Shown here in pieces: positions 10,833-23,097 of a stretch of DNA of 64,000 bases. Under the pieces are notes generated by a model. That model was not told the DNA's origin and ran no database searches. It saw nothing but the letters and a program-made list of their open reading frames with translations. The stretch comes from Notospermus geniculatus (lineage: Eukaryota > Nemertea > Pilidiophora > Heteronemertea > Lineidae). Positions within the stretch are counted from its first letter, which is position 1; the number at the start of each line of letters is the position of its first letter. A program made the position numbers and the translations under genes. Location: NCBI GenBank assembly GCA_002633025.1, contig NMRB01000758.1, positions 1-64,000 on the forward strand, in the 5' to 3' direction.

Positions 10833-11060
10833 AGTTCAGAGCGTTTTTTTTAATCACACGATATATATTTGAAGGGGTGGTTTAGTGCAGGGATGTTGTG
10901 GAATGGAAATACAACTCCTCCGTAGGTAGAAATCGACTGACCTCTGCGTTGGAGATTGATGGAAACAAGGTTTGAAAACATAGTCAAGGTGATTATTATG
11001 TAAATGCGCGACGCTAGAAATTCGCGCAGATTTGTTTCATCGATGAGCCGCAAATTCTAG
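10833..11060 (+). repeat. Continuation of dispersed repeat, copy 1
   Basis: ATGTTGTGGAATGGAAA near 10892 is complemented at 36594-36610, showing that the dispersed repeat resumes after the foldback insertion. Confidence 0.5.
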
Positions 11061-11168
11061 ACTACTACAGGATGAGAAATGCAAAATCCGCAGTCTTTTA
11101 ATCGACGGTTTGTACTCCCACCGTGCTGCTGCATTCGAAATGAAACCTACCTGAGTCAAGCCATCAGT

Positions 11169-11306
11169 CGTCAGCTGAGAATTGACTGGTTCTATGTCCA
11201 TTTTAACTTGACCCTGACTTCCTGTGCCTACAAGGGACTATTATTGACACAGGGAACTTGGGTCAAGCTAAAAACGCACGTAGAACCAGTCACTTCTCAG
11301 CTGACG
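11169..11306. mobile_element. Foldback MITE of 138 bp
   Basis: CGTCAGCTGAGAATTGACTG and its near complement ending CTCAGCTGACG form long arms, with GACCCTGACTTCCTGTG and its complement innermost. Confidence 0.8.
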
Positions 11307-11479
11307 CTGTCGGAACACCCTGTCGAACCGAACATCTACGAAAATTAATTTGAGAGGCTCGGACATTTCCGGAGCCTACCAGCTAGGAGGCCAGGGCAGT
11401 CATCACACAGGGATATCGAAGTACGGGGAAGACACAAATGGCAGGAGCTACCTGTCAGTGCATTATGCACTGTGCATTA

Positions 11480-11650
11480 TCATTGTATTGTATTGTATTG
11501 TATTTCATTTTTCCGTCAGGGCCGACGCTATAGCATTATTGGCCCTAGTAAGTACGGAGGAGGCCATCACAAGCTACTCAGCGCTATTGCACCTGTATCA
11601 CATGAGAAGAATAATTGGGCCTGTGCCCCTGCCGCAGATATCATTAACGA
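11480..11650 (-). mobile_element. 3' end of a LINE/SINE, pentanucleotide tail
   Basis: Read on the minus strand it holds TAGGGCCAATAATGCTATAG, a GGGCC..GGCCCT hairpin and TGACGGAAAAATGAAATACA, then an (ATACA)n tail. The same tail occurs at 41000-41125 (+), there joined to the S1 SINE tail. SINEs sharing a 3' end with a LINE use its reverse transcriptase. Confidence 0.75.
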
Positions 11651-12345
11651 CGGTGTCAGTTTTCCAAAGTAGTCTTTCCCATTAGATGCAATTATCAGTC
11701 ATTACGGTATCGATGTTTAGCATCATCAACATAAAACGCTCATGGCATTTTGTGATTATTATGCACCTACACTAAAGAGTACCGAACACTCTGAGGAAAT
11801 TTCCCCAATGACGAGTTGATCTGGATGAAATGCAGTAAGCTTTTCAATCTCCGACCCTTCCTCGTCTTATAGGCTACACGGTAGTTGTCGGTCGCCACAC
11901 GCCTTCACCTTTAATTTCCATTGTGCATGTCTTGGAAAAACAGTCCAAATTCGTACAATTTACATCGCTGATACCGTCGGACGTTGATGATTGAGTGCCT
12001 ACAAGTTCAGCACACGCCCCCAATTGAATTGAATGTAAGTCTTTTCCCCATGGGGAAGCTTTGACCGTTGTCAAGAACACTTGGCCGAAACTTCAGCCGC
12101 GGATCCACATTTTTTAGTCGGGGGAAGGAGACACACTACAAAACGCTAATACAGGCCCCAGCTGACACTTTCCAAACGCCAGAGGTGGAAATGGGCGGTA
12201 GAGACATGGCAGAGGCAACAGACATGGCAGAAGGCAAGACCAGTGATCTCAGCTGTGATCAAGACGAGTGAACTCAGAAAGGTAGTGGATCGCTTAGATC
12301 ATTAGAACATTAGATACGTTAGATCATTTATTGTAACACACATTT
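11651..12345. other. Unannotated sequence
   Basis: No gene, splice-supported exon or repeat was recognised. Several short open frames show no family resemblance. Confidence 0.35.
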
Positions 12346-13083
12346 TGGGCAAACGTATATGGCAGGCCAGAGTGGACAATAATTCGTACTTTATATCCAT
12401 AATTGCTATTTTTTATGAATATATCGTATTTTATGTCCATATATATTCCGACCAATCAGAATGACTTTCTTTATATCCACAATAATTCATTTTATATACA
12501 CATAAAATGTTTTTTTATATACAAGTAAAATCGATTTATATACAGATAAAATCGATATTTCACATAAAATCTATTTTATATTCACATAAAACCGATTTTA
12601 TGCCCATATAATTCGATTGTATCTACATGTACACATAAATAAAACTGGACGAATTTATATCCACGTAAATTCCGATTTCATATCGACGTAAAATCGGCAA
12701 ATCAGAGTAGTCCTTTATATACGGAAGTGAGCTAATTTAAAAAAGGAAGTTAACATGGACACGTATACACATATAAAGCGCTCTTCTGGTTGGCTGCTTT
12801 GATGTCCATATAGAATCGGAATTTGTGTGCATATGAATTCGCCCAGTTTAATTCACTATTACTAGCATGGTACCCGTGGCGAGCACATTCACAGGATGCA
12901 AGTGGCCAGAGGTGGCATTTTGCTGGACGTCTATGTGTGGGAGGAAAACGTTTAGTGGGGGCCAACTCCTCGGACAATAATCTAGGCCTATGGGAAGCAG
13001 ATGGCAGCAGTTTTATGTGTTGAAGTTCCTATTTTCTGATCACCCTGCCTGGTTGAAGACAATGCATTATACCTGGTTCCGTC

Positions 13084-13131
13084 GGCCACCGTGTAGATGG
13101 TGTTGCGTACGCAGCGCCATCTACACGGTGG
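13084..13131. repeat. Perfect hairpin beside a single-N gap
   Basis: GGCCACCGTGTAGATGG and CCATCTACACGGTGG are inverted copies with a short GC-rich loop. A single N at 13132 follows, where the assembly probably failed in adjacent palindromes. Confidence 0.8.
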
Positions 13132-13132
13132 N

Positions 13133-13312
13133 CCCGAATGTAGAACTACATAACCTGTGTAGACAGGACAAACAAGCAATTAAGGAAAGAATAGCGACCA
13201 AGCCCCACGGGTGGCCGCTGGCCACCCGTGTCCAGCGGCCACCCGTGGGGCTTGGTCGCTATTCTTTCCTTAATTGCTTGTTTGTCCTGTCTACACAGGT
13301 TCTACATTCGGG
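13133..13312. mobile_element. Palindromic element, family H copy 1
   Basis: Arms of about 85 bp meet almost without a loop (TGGCCGCTGG next to CCAGCGGCCA). The left arm has an 8-bp insertion (TACATAAC). The stem words AAGCAATTAAGGAAAGAATA and ACCAAGCCCC recur in the hairpin at 45251-45329. The sequence 3' of both hairpins (TTCAGCTCAGTCT...GACTTC) is also homologous, so this is one repeat family. Confidence 0.85.
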
Positions 13313-13639
13313 TTTCAGCTCAGTCTTTTCTAGAGTTTCATATTGTAAAGTTCCACTTGAAAAAGACCCCGGTTGGGGTCGAGAATTCTGGAGATTGACT
13401 TCTTGTTTATTACTTTGTGTGTCAATTTTGTGCTTTTTTGTATCTTGGGTCAATTATAATATAGATAGAAGATAGAAGATGTGTAGATATAATCAGGTCC
13501 CCGTAACAGGGTAAACTTTCTATTAATTTCCCCATAACTAGGTGCAGACAAAAATATTTGTATATAAAATCGATTTTATGTGTACATAAAATCGATTTTA
13601 TGTCCAAAAAATGAATTACATGTATTGTGCATATATTAA

Positions 13640-13879
13640 AGGAGTTAGACGCCGAAGTTGTAAACACTCACTCACTGGTTCTCTATCCACGGACGCCTGC
13701 GGTGCTGCCACCTATTGTCTGTGATATGTACTGACGTCAAGTATCGCGAGTGAGTTGCATCGGACCGGGAACCAGTCTAACGATCACGGGTGCTGCCACC
13801 TGCACGAAGGAATAGAACTAGTTTGCCGACCATATTTGTAAACAAACCAGCTTGTTTACAACTTCGGCGTCTAACTCCT
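13640..13879. mobile_element. TTAA-flanked MITE of 240 bp
   Basis: TIRs AGGAGTTAGACGCCGAAGTT and the complement are flanked by TTAA at 13636-13639 and 13880-13883. Two GGTGCTGCCACCT motifs, also present in the dispersed repeat at about 10005 and 55490, are inside. Confidence 0.9.
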
Positions 13880-14247
13880 TTAAGAAAGTCATTCTGATTA
13901 GTCAGAATAGGCCCTATATATGGACATAAAATGCGAACATACATCCACATAAAATAGCAATATTATTGTGTCCACTCTGGCATGCCATAAACGTATACCG
14001 TACTGTATTCTAAACCAGAAATCGCTTACACGATAAGAGAAACGACACCCTCTCTCACTTTTATAGTCATGACACCAGCAAAAACGATACACGTATGTCG
14101 TACATCAAGCAAAGAATTTCTTTGCTCCACAATCGTAAATGACATGTATTCTGAGCGATCGCTGAGACGAAAGCCGTGCGCACTTTGTTTTGCAGAATTG
14201 TCACCGCTATCACTTCTGCCATACATGTAGGCGGGAAATGCAAACAT

Positions 14248-14399
14248 TTAGGGCCGTTTGTACCAACGAAGATTATATTGAACTCAGGTTGAGCCACAGC
14301 TTTTCAATTGTTCAGGTTTGCCAGGGCATGATGTGACAATGGAAAAGTTGTGGCTCAACCTCAGTTCAAGATAATCTTCGTTGGTGCATACGGGCCTAA
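14248..14399. mobile_element. Foldback MITE upstream of the intact GPCR
   Basis: TTAGGGCCGTTTGTACCAAC is complemented at the right end (TTGGTGCATACGGGCCTAA). The arms contain AGGTTGAGCCACAGCTTTT and its complement. It ends 219 bp before the GPCR start codon. Confidence 0.8.
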
Positions 14400-14617
14400 G
14401 AGTTGTAAGTTTCATCGGCCTTTCAAAGTCATTACAGACAATGCATCCAGCAACGAGGCTTTGCCCGGTGAGGTACGGTTCCTGATTTTTTTACCTGACG
14501 TACGTACATGTTGTATATTCTGCGTTTGATATTGTACAGGTAAAGTACATCAATTCGAAAGTAGACACTTGTGAGACACAATTATAATGCTCACTAAATA
14601 AAAGGAATCAGAAGAGC

Positions 14618-15613
14618 ATGATGGCGACAATCAATTGGATGGATGATTCCCGTGATTACAATTCCTTGAGGAAGACGATAAGGCTCGGAGTCTACCCAAC
14701 ACTTATTTTCATGGGCATTGTTGGCAACACTTTGAGCTTCTTGGTTATGAGCCTACCCACAAATGAGACAAATGTTATGTCATTCTACCTAAAGACCTTA
14801 GCCGTAACAGACACTTGTACACTCGTGTTATGTTTCTTTTCGCCTCTTCTCTTTGACATACGCCCAGATCTTCTATACTCACGTCATTTTGGTAACATGC
14901 ACTGTCAAGCTTATTATTTCTTATCTTTTTTTCTCTACAACGTTTCAATTTGGCAAATTGTAATCATTGCAATCGACCGGTTTATTGTGGTCACGTTTCC
15001 TCTTAAAGCCCCTCTTTGGTGCACTAAGAAAAGAGCTAGGATATTGTTTTGCGTGAATGCAGTGTCGCACCTACTGCTTTATCTGCCGAATAGCTTCCGG
15101 GTAGTTGAACAAGATGGCGACGGATTTTACTCAATGTGCATCCTCCCAGATTATGTTGCGTCGTATCAATTCGCAATCGACGTCATCAACACCGCCGTGG
15201 ATACTGCGATTCCTCTCGGGATGATATTTCTCTTAAACATAGCTATAATTTTCAGTCTACAGCGTCAAAGTTCCATACTAAAAGATTCTGGTCATGCGAG
15301 TGCGAAAAAGCGCGAAAAGCAGGAAAGGTCATTGGCTGTAATGCTGGTAGTTGTTGCAACAGCTCTGTTGGTATTTATCATTCCATATGCCGTCGATTTT
15401 GTAGCCTGGCAATGCTGTCTAGATCATGTTGCGGTTTCCGACCCAGGGCTGCGTGGGTTAACGTTTGAAATTGCCCTTGAAATAAATCTGGCGAACTGTG
15501 CAATTAATTTCTTTTTGTATGTGTCAAGTTCTTCGAAATTCAGAGACGACCTCAAAATTCTTTTCTCAGGACGGACATTGACGGAGGGAAAGTTAACCCA
15601 CACAGACACGTGA
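14618..15613 (+). CDS. Rhodopsin-like (class A) GPCR, intronless, intact
   Basis: A 331-residue seven-helix receptor in one exon. Visible class A landmarks are G-N (residues 36-37) in TM1, D65 in TM2, C96 at the top of TM3 paired with C174 in extracellular loop 2, D-R-F (120-122) at the end of TM3, a proline at 256 in TM6, and N-F-F-L-Y (297-301) in TM7 in place of the usual N-P-x-x-Y. The C-tail is short (about 30 residues) and hydrophilic. It should couple an extracellular ligand to G proteins at the plasma membrane; the ligand cannot be told, though peptide receptors are the nearest general resemblance. I chose the first of two adjacent ATGs; the second is one codon later. Its closest relative in the window is the broken copy at 61244-61872, with the same K-A-P-L-W-C-T-K segment after TM3. 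Confidence 0.92.
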   Translation: MMATINWMDDSRDYNSLRKTIRLGVYPTLIFMGIVGNTLSFLVMSLPTNETNVMSFYLKTLAVTDTCTLVLCFFSPLLFDIRPDLLYSRHFGNMHCQAYYFLSFFLYNVSIWQIVIIAIDRFIVVTFPLKAPLWCTKKRARILFCVNAVSHLLLYLPNSFRVVEQDGDGFYSMCILPDYVASYQFAIDVINTAVDTAIPLGMIFLLNIAIIFSLQRQSSILKDSGHASAKKREKQERSLAVMLVVVATALLVFIIPYAVDFVAWQCCLDHVAVSDPGLRGLTFEIALEINLANCAINFFLYVSSSSKFRDDLKILFSGRTLTEGKLTHTDT

Positions 15614-16400
15614 TAGCTATTGAGACACGTGATAGCTATTGGTGAAATTGTATTATCAGTTCACCTGTTGCAATCGGTGTCCAGATGGCGTAAATGTGAA
15701 TCACGCGAGTTACGCCTAGCGTATCACACTTGCGATTGGATTACATACTACCTTGACAACGAGTACATGTACACTATTGAAACTGCACAGCTACGGTGAT
15801 CCATTTGGCCCCGCTTTGTGTACTGCCGCATTTTATTTTTTCCACTTGGTGGCACTGCCGACCGGTTATTGGTAATTCCATATTCCGACGCCGATACATT
15901 AGGAAATGGAGAAGGCTTCGACTCGGACTGTTTGTGCGATCGTTCGAAATAATCGGTGAAATGCAAGAACCGTCTACATGGATTACTTGCATGTACTGGT
16001 GAGCTGATGAGATAGTAGTTACGGTGAAGGTGAGTTTACATGGTATAGTTATGGGGCAATGTTTATCAGGGAAAGGTGAGTAGCTGCGTGTTCAACATGT
16101 AATGGAAAATTGCCTCGAAGACAACGGAGAGTATGTTCAGAATGCTGATGTCAGGCATGTCACGTCACACCTTGCCTGAGCCACGATGGAACAAACGGCT
16201 TTCAAGATAAATCTACTGAGCTCAACCCGGAGTTTGGTTAAAAACCTCGTCAAGTTTCAGAGCATAGGCCCTACAATATGATAAACCTACAGGTATGCGC
16301 CAAACCCTGTGAATTATTATTCTCGAAAAAACAGAGTTTCGGGGCATAAACTGAGGTCTGTGAAAAGAAACGTATGCTGCATAGACAGGGTCGGATCCAG
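15614..16400. other. GPCR 3' flank, unannotated
   Basis: A short direct repeat of GACACGTGATAGCTATTG follows the stop codon near 15605-15640. No canonical AATAAA was seen in the first few hundred bases. Confidence 0.4.
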
Positions 16401-16439
16401 GGTTGACAGAAAAGGGGGGGGNCTGAGATATTGAGACAT

Positions 16440-16640
16440 TTCATTTTGCGCAAAATGCCCCCTGGAGGGCATTATGTAGGTCAGATCGCAAAAATTTTTG
16501 GTTCTGTTTCGAGTCCTTCCCAGGGCCTACCTCTCCACCAACTTTCATGACCGTGGGCCTTGCGGTTGCGAAACGTGCCAGTTTCACGGACGACACACAC
16601 ACAGACAGATTTTGAACCATTTTATAGTCATATAAATAGC
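16440..16640 (+). repeat. Possible LINE-type 3' remnant
   Basis: It contains GGGCCTTGCGGTTGCGAAAC and CACGGACGACACACACACAG, a style of sequence common in dispersed invertebrate repeats. A single N at 16422 interrupts a G tract just before it. Confidence 0.3.
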
Positions 16641-17417
16641 TCCGCTGACCTTTGGTCAGCTGAGCTAAAAACTGTGGTTCACGAGCCTACCAGTGGGAAA
16701 ATGTCTCTTTCCATCAATATATATGGGCCTACCCTATCTCGATTTTGAATTTCTTCAATACTGATGTCTTAGGTATTTTCTAAAGACAGTTTTGGAGATT
16801 TGATGAGCAATATCAGAGTGCACTGTGTGCAAGACTACAGTCGTGAACAGGCCTGACCACAGATGGCTGGTTCCGGTTGAATGGCGTACAATCTAAAGGT
16901 GAGATTATGAAGGCCGATAGCCAAAAAGCATCAGTGCCCCCTTTTTTATATTACATATCCAAAATGCAGGTATTTGGCTCAATTATGTGACAAGATCATG
17001 TTTGGGAAAAATTCTTTGGCCAGAACTATTTATTCTAGATGTTGCAAGCTTTCCAAAAATGTGCAAATTTGTGTTGTGATGATGGTAGTGGCAGCTCTAC
17101 ATGTAGGCCTATTATGACCATGTGTAAATCCACGTCACGTGACGCTTCGAGTTGGCATTGCCACCCCACTGGTTAGTGAGCCCAAATTTTTAGCTCGACT
17201 GCGAATGGTTTGCGTCGCATTAGTGTCTGGACGGGGCTTTATTTTTCCTACAGTCAGTGTTCGTAAAATGTGATCGATAGACAATTTTACGGCCAGAGCA
17301 GCGGACTAATCTAGGTCTCTCCTGCCTTTATTCCACAAAACCCACCTGCCCTTGATTGATGTTTCCGTCAAATTCCATTGTAGCAAAGGCTACACGCGTC
17401 CATTTCGGTTCCTGGCT
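16641..17417. other. Unannotated sequence
   Basis: No gene or repeat was identified. Confidence 0.35.
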
Positions 17418-17727
17418 TAGGGATCATCTCAAAATTGCTTGATGCCCAGAGAGACGAAATTTTTTCGTCGGGGGAGGGGGCACCCCTTTCCGGACCAAAA
17501 TTTCATCTTTTTTTTGGAACTTTTGGCATCACGTGTATAAATTAGAAGAAAGAAACCAGAGAACTTCCAATATAGGAAGATTATCATGTTTTATCATTTA
17601 CCCTACTGGTCCTCCATAGAAACACCAAGTAATTCTGAAATAAAAGTATTGATGCCAGACATATGAATTTTTCGTCATTTAGAGGAGGAGGGGGTCCAGA
17701 GAGCAATTTTAAGATGATCCCTAAATA
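17418..17727. mobile_element. TIR element of about 310 bp
   Basis: TTAGGGATCATCTCAAAATT is complemented by AATTTTAAGATGATCCCTAA at the right end. No coding frame is present. Confidence 0.75.
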
Positions 17728-17869
17728 CATGTCCATATCACACAGGCATTGTATTTGTTTACTGTGATTTTTATATTTTTATTTTTATATTGCAGGAATT
17801 TCAAATGCTGAACAAAAAATCGAAATCTGAAGTTCAATGGGTCTTTGGGGGGCACCTGATATTGATGGG

Positions 17870-20520
17870 TTGGATTAAAAAAACGTCCCGAAATTCAAAG
17901 GTGCTGGGGACTTAACAGAGGTTTTCAACTTTGGGGAAATCTCGGAAAGTATGAAAGCTATCTTCTTGAAACTTTCGTGGTTGACACTATGGTCCATATC
18001 AATCATCATGACATAATATCAACCGGCTCCTTCTATTGTTTCACCACTATCTGTAATTAGTACTTTAGAGCGCTGTACGGGAAAGCAGTCATTAGCAGTT
18101 TGTTTCAAAACACTATCTATGTACGGCCTGGACTATGTACTGTCACATCAGCCAGTAAAAAGTGAAGTTTTTCAAACAGGGATAGTTGAAAATGCATCAT
18201 TTTTACCGTAAGATTTCTCAAGTTTCTGTTTTATTCAAGGGCTGCACTGAGTAGCCTTTTGGCAGTAGGCCTAAAAAGCCATTGTGCAAAGGGGAATGGA
18301 CTGACCAATTCTTACAGAGGGGACAGGGTTCCCTGCCTATTATTCCATAATGCTGTAACAGCTTGTAATGGTCAAATGATTCTTCCATATCTGGGCCTTT
18401 TTGAGTGTTTCCGATAACAGCAGAAATGAACAGGGGCAGGTCTCCTTTCTGTGTGGTTATTTTTCCAAGCAGTGTGTCTAGTCCAAACATAACAGACATG
18501 TGATGGCACTGTCCTTTTAAAACTTGCAAAGAGTTCACTTGACATTATTCAATGAGGAACCCGCAGAACTACGCCACGACGTGGCGCTGTCAGTGTAAGA
18601 CCCGGAAGTCCTATTTTCTAACAGTATTTCCATTTAATTCTTGCCCCAAAATAAACCACTCTGTTTTGTTCAATTTTGATTAAATTACACTGTCCTGTTT
18701 CATGTTCAAAGTTCTCCATATATCACTGCTTTGTTTCGTCAGAAATGCCACAGGATGCCAATACTGACAACGTCTTTTGGGGAAATTTCCACGGAAAATT
18801 GTGTAGAAAAATGTACACATGCTTTGACGCCGTGACGTCAACAGCGAAAAAAGTGACGTCAGTACGTCATTCGAGTCTTAAGCCCCCTTCACACCTACAT
18901 CCTGACCAACCCCGATCTATTTCTGACCAAAATTCGCCCCAAAGCGGGGTGGTCGGGAAGAATCGTGCAACTTTTTGCAGTGATCGTGGTTCATGTACGC
19001 TCAACCTCCGATGCAGGGCCGTTCTGTCCTCGCTTTGTACGATCAAGACCGGATCTTTTCAAGACGCTCTTACGCTGTGACACGCGATCAAACGCCGATG
19101 AGTACGTTTAATGGACGCTCTAACCTCGCTCTGTCCCCGATCGCAACGCTCAAGATAAGACGCATATACGCTTTCCACGCGCAACGCACGTGCTTCGTCC
19201 GACCGGCCCCGATCATATAAATAACGCCGCTCTCCTAGCTGATCTGCAGTCAATCTTGATCCAGTATGCCACATGCTAGCTGCTACTAGAGAATGCCAGA
19301 TAAGTCAAAGGCCAGTTGCTGTTGCTGAAGGGACATCATCATCATCATTACAGCATTATTTCTATGAAGGCGTTGTTTGAAGACTTGAAGAGCCATGATA
19401 TTGCTGTCTTGGCTTTCACAAGATTAATGGTCAGAATCATATTTTTAGCCTGTTTATATAGCCAGGGCGCCTCCTATAGGTAGCCGACGAGTACAGCGTG
19501 GGTACATCATGGGTACAGCGTGGGTTCATCAGAAGTTATCGTAGTTATATCGGGAAGCGCCTAGGAACAGCCTAGTTTAATCCTAGGTTAGTCGGGCAGG
19601 TCCCAAGTTGAGCGTGGGTTGATCCTCATTAGATCATGTACAGGACACCCGCTTAAGATACGATGAAGATAAGATCATCGGGACAAGCGTATCTACAGCG
19701 GAAGTACGTCTTGGGTAGAGCGTGAAAAAAAATGAGCCCGCTGCACATAGGATCAACATAGGATCAACCCAGGACTATGCCGACCGCCATAGGACAAATA
19801 TCCGCTTAGTCTACGACCTCCCCGCTCCATCCCAGTTCAACTCACGATCTTGATCCATCCCCGATCATCCCCGCTATTTTTGGGAGGGTTTAAAATTCTT
19901 TCCCGCTCTCTCCCGCTCTCCATGATCTACCTGATCAACCCAGGACCTATATTTGACCAAGCCCGACCTTCCCCGACCTGGCCAATTTTCGGGCCTTTGT
20001 CGGGACGTAGGTGTGAAGGGGGCTTTATACTGACTGCGCCATCTGCAGTCATGCGGGTTCCCCATTCATCACCCTTGCCCCTCCATGAGTGGTTTAGGCC
20101 CATGTTGGCCTGTTATGTCAGGACTTGTAATCATGCATAAAACCTTGTGGCTCAGACTTCAGAAAAGTTGAAACTGGGCAGTATAACCGATATTTCTATC
20201 CTTAAAAAGCCCTGTCGTGATAGAACTTGTTTGTTTTCTTTTGGATAATGTTATTCAACATGATCCCAAGGATATTCAGTCAAACTCTCAATGGAATATA
20301 TTGATTCCTTCAGCAATTTCTAAGGCATTCAAACGGACTAATTACAGTAAGTAATGAAACAATAGAAGGAGCAGGTTGATATTATGTCATGACCAATGAT
20401 ATGGACCATAGTGTCAACCGTGAAATTTTCAACAAGATAGCTTTCATACTTTCCGAGATTTCCCCAAAGTTGAAAACCTCTCTTAAGTCCCCAGCACCTT
20501 TAATTTCTCAAAAACCATCA
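17870..20520. repeat. Long inverted repeat enclosing a TTAA element
   Basis: The left arm (about 17870-18060) and right arm (about 20330-20520) are inverted copies, including AACTTTGGGGAAATCTCGGA and ACAATAGAAGGAGC with their complements. About 2.2 kb separates the arms, and most of it is a second element (18882-20023). Confidence 0.8.
18882..20023. mobile_element. TTAA-type element with GATC-rich degenerate units (1.14 kb)
   Basis: TIRs GCCCCCTTCACACCTAC and the complement GTAGGTGTGAAGGGGGC are flanked by TTAA (left) and TTTA (right). The interior is rich in diverged short units around GGATCAACCCAGG, CCCCGATC and CAGCGTGGGT. No transposase frame is present. Confidence 0.75.
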
Positions 20521-21050
20521 ATTATATTTGGACGGAAACCAGCCAATCCAAAAATTTGCAAACCGATCGTTTAGTTTGGATGATAGTATTTTTGCCAAGC
20601 TGACACCGCAGTGCCTTCTCTTCACTAAACTTAAACAGTCATGCGTTTCTAGTATAGTAGCTGTAGTAGTTCGATGTGTAGGACCAGATTTCAACGGGCG
20701 CCTACATTGCGAAAGGGGTGCGTGTGTGTGCCTGAGGGGGAGGGGGATTCAAAAGTAGGCCCAGTTCACCTGATTGAGTGAAATGCTCTCCGGCTAATTT
20801 CATTCTGCAAAGATACTTCAGAAAAGTAAACGAGTCAGCATAATTTCCCCATGCACCCATTATTCAATTACATTTCAGGCTCGTTGACGAATGAAGTGAT
20901 CCCGTGGGAGCCATGTTTGCACACGACATCATGATCAACTATTTTTAAGCATGATGAGTAGGGGATGGGAAAAATGGATATCACCTGGATATGAAAAATC
21001 AACAGAGAAATAAAAGGTAACTCGAATTGAAAAACAGGGACCCTGGATAT
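20521..21050. other. Unannotated sequence
   Basis: No gene or repeat was identified. Confidence 0.35.
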
Positions 21051-21053
21051 CTG

Positions 21054-21305
21054 AGGAGCGGCGTGGTCTACTGGTTAGAGAGACGGACTCCTGATCAGTG
21101 GGCCCCGGGTTCAATTCCCAGTCCTGACCAAGAAAAAAACCCCGCTCGCTTGTGACCTTGAGCAAGTCACTTTGCCTCACTTGCTTCACCCCACCCAGGT
21201 GTAAAAGGGGTACCTGGCTGGTAGTGATGGTCTATGAAATGAAGAGCGCTGAAATCGGCTGCTGGGACTGTAATACTCCCCGGGGAGTGGAGACATGAAA
21301 TTGGA
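21054..21305 (+). mobile_element. tRNA-derived SINE, family S2 copy 1
   Basis: The head has an A-box-like segment (GTGGTCTACTGGTTAGAGAG) and a perfect B box (GGGTTCAATTCC). A body follows with TGACCTTGAGCAAGTCACTT and CACCCAGGTGTAAAAGGGGT, a module like that of MIR/core-type SINEs. It ends near GGAGTGGAGACATG. A second copy lies at 23516-23792. Confidence 0.85.
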
Positions 21306-21539
21306 ATGAACAGGCCTATAGCTGTGAAGTGTGTTCTGTTCGTATTGAACAGGTGTTTACCAGTTCCTCTGGGCGTCTACCGTTGACCGTTCTTACCTCG
21401 CTAGCTACATGTATCGTTTTGTTTTATCCTGTCTGTATTCTGTTTGTCCGTGGCTTGTGTTCTTTCACCACGTGACTTCACTTTCCCTGATATTCATGTA
21501 CATTATTCCTACGCTGTTATTCACCGCCTTATATCATAT

Positions 21540-21610
21540 GTTTAATTTTGTTTATAAGGGCCACTGATGCTCCGGCCTTGGCCCTCTTAAAATTTATTTG
21601 TAAATAAGGA
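21540..21610 (+). repeat. LINE-like 3' hairpin tail
   Basis: AGGGCCACTGATGCTCCGGC followed by CTTGGCCCT forms the short terminal hairpin also seen, inverted, at about 56038-56065. Confidence 0.5.
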
Positions 21611-22428
21611 AATATAAGTCCACACATTATTATTATTGAAACTGCAGATCCATCGCTCTCCACCATTGGCAAAAGCAAAGTCGCTCCATTTCCAAAACCA
21701 GTCAAGCTGAGAGAACTGTGTAATGAGTGCGCGCTTTATTGTGTGGCGGACGCTCAAAAAGCAGTAGGACATGTTTATCAGTGCCTCCCCATTGTCATGT
21801 TGCTGCTTAATCCGTCAATCTTTTGTTGGGGCCATTTGCAAATGGGGGGGGGGGGGNGGGGGGGGGGGGTAGTGAAAATTCTTACAGCGGTGTCCACTTC
21901 TTATTTCAATGAGTCTGCTTCTGATTTGTGTCACTGTTTGATTCAAGCCATCCAATGCAGTTTTTAAATGGAAGTGCCATGCCGTAACCATGGCGTACAT
22001 TGCAGTGATATCCGTTCACTGAAGTACGAAACCAGCGTAGCATACTAGGCTATTCAGTCGGTGGCAATAATCACGTTTCATATAGTTCAGGGCGATATTG
22101 ATGCAGCTTGGTGAAAGGCGTCGTCACACCACCATAGCAACGGAGTTATATCTTTGTTACCTCCACTAATAAAGAGCGACTTATAAATCGATGATTACCA
22201 CCACTACCATATGGTTTATTACCGTTACTTTCTCTGTTAGCTGGTTAATAGTCTGCTTGCTGATCTCACCATGCCGCAGGGTGATACCGCGACTGGTCTC
22301 TGCCCCAATCTGGATATGGCCACATTCCAGAACGAGAACAATCAGTTTGAGCGAAATTGACGTACAGTTTGGCGTAACACCGTTAACATCAAGTTCGGCG
22401 GTTTTGCCTTTCTACAATTCGGCGATTT
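21611..22428. other. Unannotated sequence with a G-tract gap
   Basis: No gene was recognised. A single N at 21857 interrupts a poly-G run of more than 20 bases. Confidence 0.35.
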
Positions 22429-22667
22429 CACGCTGGTGACTCAAACCTAAAAATCTTTTTTTCGTACGCGATCTTACTCATGCATAACTAATCGTGTTGA
22501 CTATTTTTGCAGTTGTTTCGGCAAATAGAAGGGGTGACAGCTTATTTTGTAATCACCCGTCACCCCTTCCATTTACCAGATGAACTGCGAATACGACAAG
22601 CACCATAGTTATGCATCAACGACTTCGTGTACGAATAAAATAATTTTGTGTTTGAATCACCAGCGTG
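22429..22667. mobile_element. Foldback MITE of about 239 bp
   Basis: CACGCTGGTGACTCAAAC is complemented at the right end (GTTTGAATCACCAGCGTG). The arms continue with TTCGTACGCG and ATGCATAACTA. AGGGGTGACAG and CACCCGTCACCCCTT form the innermost stem. Confidence 0.85.
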
Positions 22668-23097
22668 GATTTAGATCTACCGGAAATTTTGCTGCCGGGC
22701 GATGCTGCTACTTGCATTCCGAAAACTGTACTTTTGGCGATGCCTGATTATCCATGAGAATAAATTGGTGAGAACGTTCTTAGTCCGTTGACTATTTGCC
22801 ATATGAGATATGAAAACCTAACGGCCTCACAACGTTTCCGTGATGAAGTGCTTGTGGTTTTACCTTCATCATATAGGTCACGAATCCAACTACTGCCACG
22901 ACATCCTCCCACCACGGGGGTTTTACCCCACTACTCTTCATCCACTCACAGGTGAGTGTATGAAGAGGAATGAGACCAAAACCCTGCTGTGGGAAGATAT
23001 GCTGCCACGAGCACTCTTAACAGGTTTCCTATTAAATGGACACTGATTCAGGTTCTTCTTTCAAGCAGAAAAGGGCTTTGGGTTTTCCCACAATGCC
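22668..23097. other. Unannotated sequence
   Basis: No recognisable exon. The end of this stretch leads directly into the duplicated block at 23098. Confidence 0.35.

Larger units (their letters stand above)
12352..13997. mobile_element. 1.65-kb TIR element with AAAATCGATTTT arrays
   Basis: The ends are inverted copies: ATGGCAGGCCAGAGTGGACA near 12360 and TGTCCACTCTGGCATGCCAT near 13970. Inside, 12390-12850 and 13555-13625 are degenerate units of about 20 bp built on the palindrome AAAATCGATTTT joined by TATGTCCATATA-like spacers. Other elements are nested in it (13084-13131, 13133-13312 and 13640-13879). No transposase is present. Confidence 0.7.

Noticed and set aside
21054-21135. Functional tRNA gene
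   Set aside because: A and B boxes are present, but it is joined to a SINE body and the cloverleaf is poor; the same holds for the heads at 4757, 23516, 38010, 58945 and 59145.
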